DNA of 32,735 nucleotides from Nitrospira sp. CG24A. Its GTDB lineage: Bacteria; Nitrospirota; Nitrospiria; Nitrospirales; Nitrospiraceae. Numbering within the stretch: the first letter of the stretch is position 1; each line of letters opens with the position of its first letter. The stretch is taken from assembly GCA_002869925.2 (NCBI GenBank), contig NEWT02000026.1, positions 1-32,735 of the forward strand. The letters are read 5' to 3'. Shown piece by piece: positions 31,155-32,735 of this stretch. Position numbers and translations under genes: made by a program. The notes beneath the pieces were generated by a model, which was not told the DNA's origin, ran no database searches, and saw only the letters and a program-made list of their open reading frames with translations.

Positions 31155-32617
31155 GAACCCGCCTGCCCTCCGATGACGTTGACGTTGCGAAACCGCGCAT
31201 GGGAGGCCGCGTGGGTCATCCAGCCTGACTGGGCCGGCTGACCCTTGCCGCACGTGATAAACCCATACCGGCGGCGGTGCGACCGATCGGCGACTCCATC
31301 GCAGCTGCCCCAGAATTCTGGCGTGATTCCATGGTAGACGACATCACGAACCATGTGGGTCCGCCTCCCATTCTCGATCAACCAAAATGCATCACCCCCG
31401 AACTGAAAGTTATATCGTCGTTGATCGATACTGTAGGATCCGTGGCCTTCGATGTAGATGCCCCGTGTGACATCAGCGAGCAGCTCATCGAGGGTGGCGG
31501 AGCCCGGCTCAAGTCCAATGTTGGCAATACGCACGATCGGGACGGCGCTCCAGCTGTCGGCACGATTGGAGCCGCGCGAGCGCGTCTCGCCGATTTTCGG
31601 CGCGACCTCGCGGTTTGTACAATAGCCGACGAAGATCCCGTCGCGCACAATGTCCCATTGCTGGCAGGTCACGCCATCGTCGTCGTAGCCGGTGGCAGCG
31701 AGGGTCTCAGGTTCGCAGTTGTCAGCCACGAGATTGACGTGCGAGGAGCCGTATCGGAAGGTTCCTCGTGTGTCGGTCGTCAGAAAGCTGGTGCCGGCAT
31801 AGTTGGCCTCATACCCCAGCGCACGATCGAGCTCGCTTGGATGGCCACAGGATTCGTGCATGGTGAGCGACAGATGCTCCGGGTCGAGGACGAGATCATA
31901 CTGCCCGGGATCTGTGGTCGGCGCCTTCACCTTCTCGACGGCTTCAGATGCGATGCGTGGGGCTACGGCAAGGAAATTGGCGTCGTCGATCAATTCATAG
32001 CCCATCCGAAGATGCGGTGTATTGAAGCTCCGCGAGGCAAATCGTCCGTCATGAATCGCTGTGGCATCGAAATCGCCGCTCAGAGCCAGGAGGTCGAATT
32101 CCAGGCGCGACCCTTCGGTCGAGACAAACAGCTTACGGTCGCGACGAGCCCACAGGCTGGCACTGCTCCGCACAATGCCGGGTTGCCGATGGATAGACTC
32201 CATAGTTTCGAGCAGCAGCGCCGTTTTCTTGTCGAGGGTTACGGCAAATGGATCGATTCGCCTTGCGGTCACGATCCGGTCTCGATGGACCGGCTCATCG
32301 GCGAGTTTCACCCGTTCACGTGCAAGGGATGCGGAGCCTTTGGCAATATCGATCGCCAAGTCAGCCACGCGCGGGGCTTCTTCCAGTGACAGTACCGAGC
32401 TGGCCGCAAAGCCCCAGGCGCCATGATAGAGGACGCGGATCCCGAACCCGCTGTCCTGCGCGTCTCGAATGGACGCGATGCGGCGGTCTTCGCCGCGAAT
32501 CGTCTGGGTCGTGCTGTCGAGGAGTCGGATATCGCCGTACTCGGCTCCGGAGGCCACCACGCGTTTCAGCGCGAGTTCTGCGAGTTCGTCCTGATCTGGA
32601 TTCCGATGAGCATGCAT
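31151..32617 (-). CDS. tldD: TldD metalloprotease subunit
   Basis: TldD carries the zinc site of the TldD/TldE protease, known from microcin B17 maturation and CcdA degradation in E. coli. The HExxxH motif is HESCGH at 254-259, and the third ligand is Cys456 in RYGFITCGKGQP. Flanking signatures are YDLVLDPEHLSLTMHE and PSELDRALGYEANYAGTSFL upstream and downstream. The length (488) is normal for the family. The gene starts at ATG 32617; a weak GAG lies 4 bases upstream. The short repeats at 32687-32715 lie in its upstream region. The pair tldD-tldE is complete and translationally coupled. Confidence 0.95.
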   Translation of the reverse strand: MHAHRNPDQDELAELALKRVVASGAEYGDIRLLDSTTQTIRGEDRRIASIRDAQDSGFGIRVLYHGAWGFAASSVLSLEEAPRVADLAIDIAKGSASLARERVKLADEPVHRDRIVTARRIDPFAVTLDKKTALLLETMESIHRQPGIVRSSASLWARRDRKLFVSTEGSRLEFDLLALSGDFDATAIHDGRFASRSFNTPHLRMGYELIDDANFLAVAPRIASEAVEKVKAPTTDPGQYDLVLDPEHLSLTMHESCGHPSELDRALGYEANYAGTSFLTTDTRGTFRYGSSHVNLVADNCEPETLAATGYDDDGVTCQQWDIVRDGIFVGYCTNREVAPKIGETRSRGSNRADSWSAVPIVRIANIGLEPGSATLDELLADVTRGIYIEGHGSYSIDQRRYNFQFGGDAFWLIENGRRTHMVRDVVYHGITPEFWGSCDGVADRSHRRRYGFITCGKGQPAQSGWMTHAASHARFRNVNVIGGQAGS

Positions 32618-32686
32618 GGTCTCTGTATCCTGACAGAGGCACCGACGCCGTTCAACTCAGCTCAACCCAGCTCGCTACGCTTGCAT

Positions 32687-32715
32687 GTGAAGCGTCGTTC
32701 GTGAAGCGTGAAGCG
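32687..32715. repeat. short GTGAAGCG repeats upstream of tldD
   Basis: GTGAAGCG occurs three times, at 32687-32694, 32701-32708 and 32708-32715, the last two sharing one G. I recall tandem CGCTTCAC/GTGAAGCG-like tracts as common between Nitrospira genes, which would make this a truncated intergenic repeat. It lies about 70 bases upstream of the tldD start. Confidence 0.4.
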
Positions 32716-32735
32716 CAGGATGGAATGAGGTTGAA

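Noticed and set aside
31277-32389. Plus-strand frame of 370 codons opposite tldD
   Set aside because: It is antisense to the HExxxH-containing tldD gene and lacks any recognisable domain; long antisense frames are expected in GC-rich genes.
31151-32617. tldD-tldE as part of a peptide-maturation (RiPP) cluster
   Set aside because: No precursor peptide, cyclodehydratase, radical SAM enzyme or exporter is nearby within the window; the pair looks like the housekeeping version.

Overview
The window looks like core chromosome of a Nitrospira-type bacterium (phylum Nitrospirota). This is inferred from gene content and style: an archaeal-type PheS/PheT pair, several PilZ/GGDEF and small lipoprotein genes, and dispersed repeats that I associate from memory with Nitrospira genomes. 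No 16S gene or search supports it directly. I see no phage, IS element with transposase, CRISPR array, toxin-antitoxin pair or biosynthetic cluster.

Layout. (1) 1-2321: a SAM methyltransferase diverges from a PPK2 polyphosphate kinase, followed by a large inverted repeat and tRNA-Val(GAC). (2) 2404-5508, plus strand: the translation cluster thrS-infC-rpmI-rplT, with infC probably starting at a non-canonical AUC codon. (3) 5559-5755: a short element with terminal inverted repeats lies between the convergent rplT and pheT genes and supplies the end of pheT. (4) 5742-12181, minus strand: fmt-rsmB-rpe-pheS-pheT. PheS and PheT are of the archaeal/eukaryotic architecture yet sit beside rplT, where bacterial pheST is usually found. 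(5) 12270-12346: initiator tRNA-fMet, divergent from fmt. (6) 12347-15374: a sparse region with a zinc-ribbon ORF, a tRNA remnant, a small conserved-looking gene with a good promoter, a lytic transglycosylase, and an overlapping PilZ/lipoprotein pair.

(7) 15803-20478: a response regulator-diguanylate cyclase, a beta-helix protein without a signal peptide, a CpoB-like periplasmic TPR protein, a membrane-anchored DUF2726 protein and anmK. (8) 20708-24094: a three-gene Zn/Mn-type ABC importer with a palindrome just before its first start codon and a His-rich tail on its ATPase, then an outer-membrane beta-barrel gene and a strong hairpin. (9) 24236-29721: GNAT acetyltransferase, a 59-residue zinc ribbon, a second PilZ protein, a LOG-like Rossmann protein, an exported MsrA, a LEA14-like lipoprotein, a large exported TPR protein and a small lipoprotein. 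(10) 29811-32617: the tldD-tldE metalloprotease pair with an ATGA overlap.

Common threads are translation initiation (infC, fmt, tRNA-fMet, rsmB), aminoacylation (thrS, archaeal-type pheST), cell-wall turnover and recycling (lytic transglycosylase, anmK, CpoB-like), and c-di-GMP signalling (one GGDEF protein with an inhibitory site, two PilZ receptors). The points most worth following up are the PheRS replacement, the AUC start of infC, the inverted-repeat element that encodes the pheT terminus, the unusual 1:72 pairs of both tRNAs, and the unrecognised small proteins.
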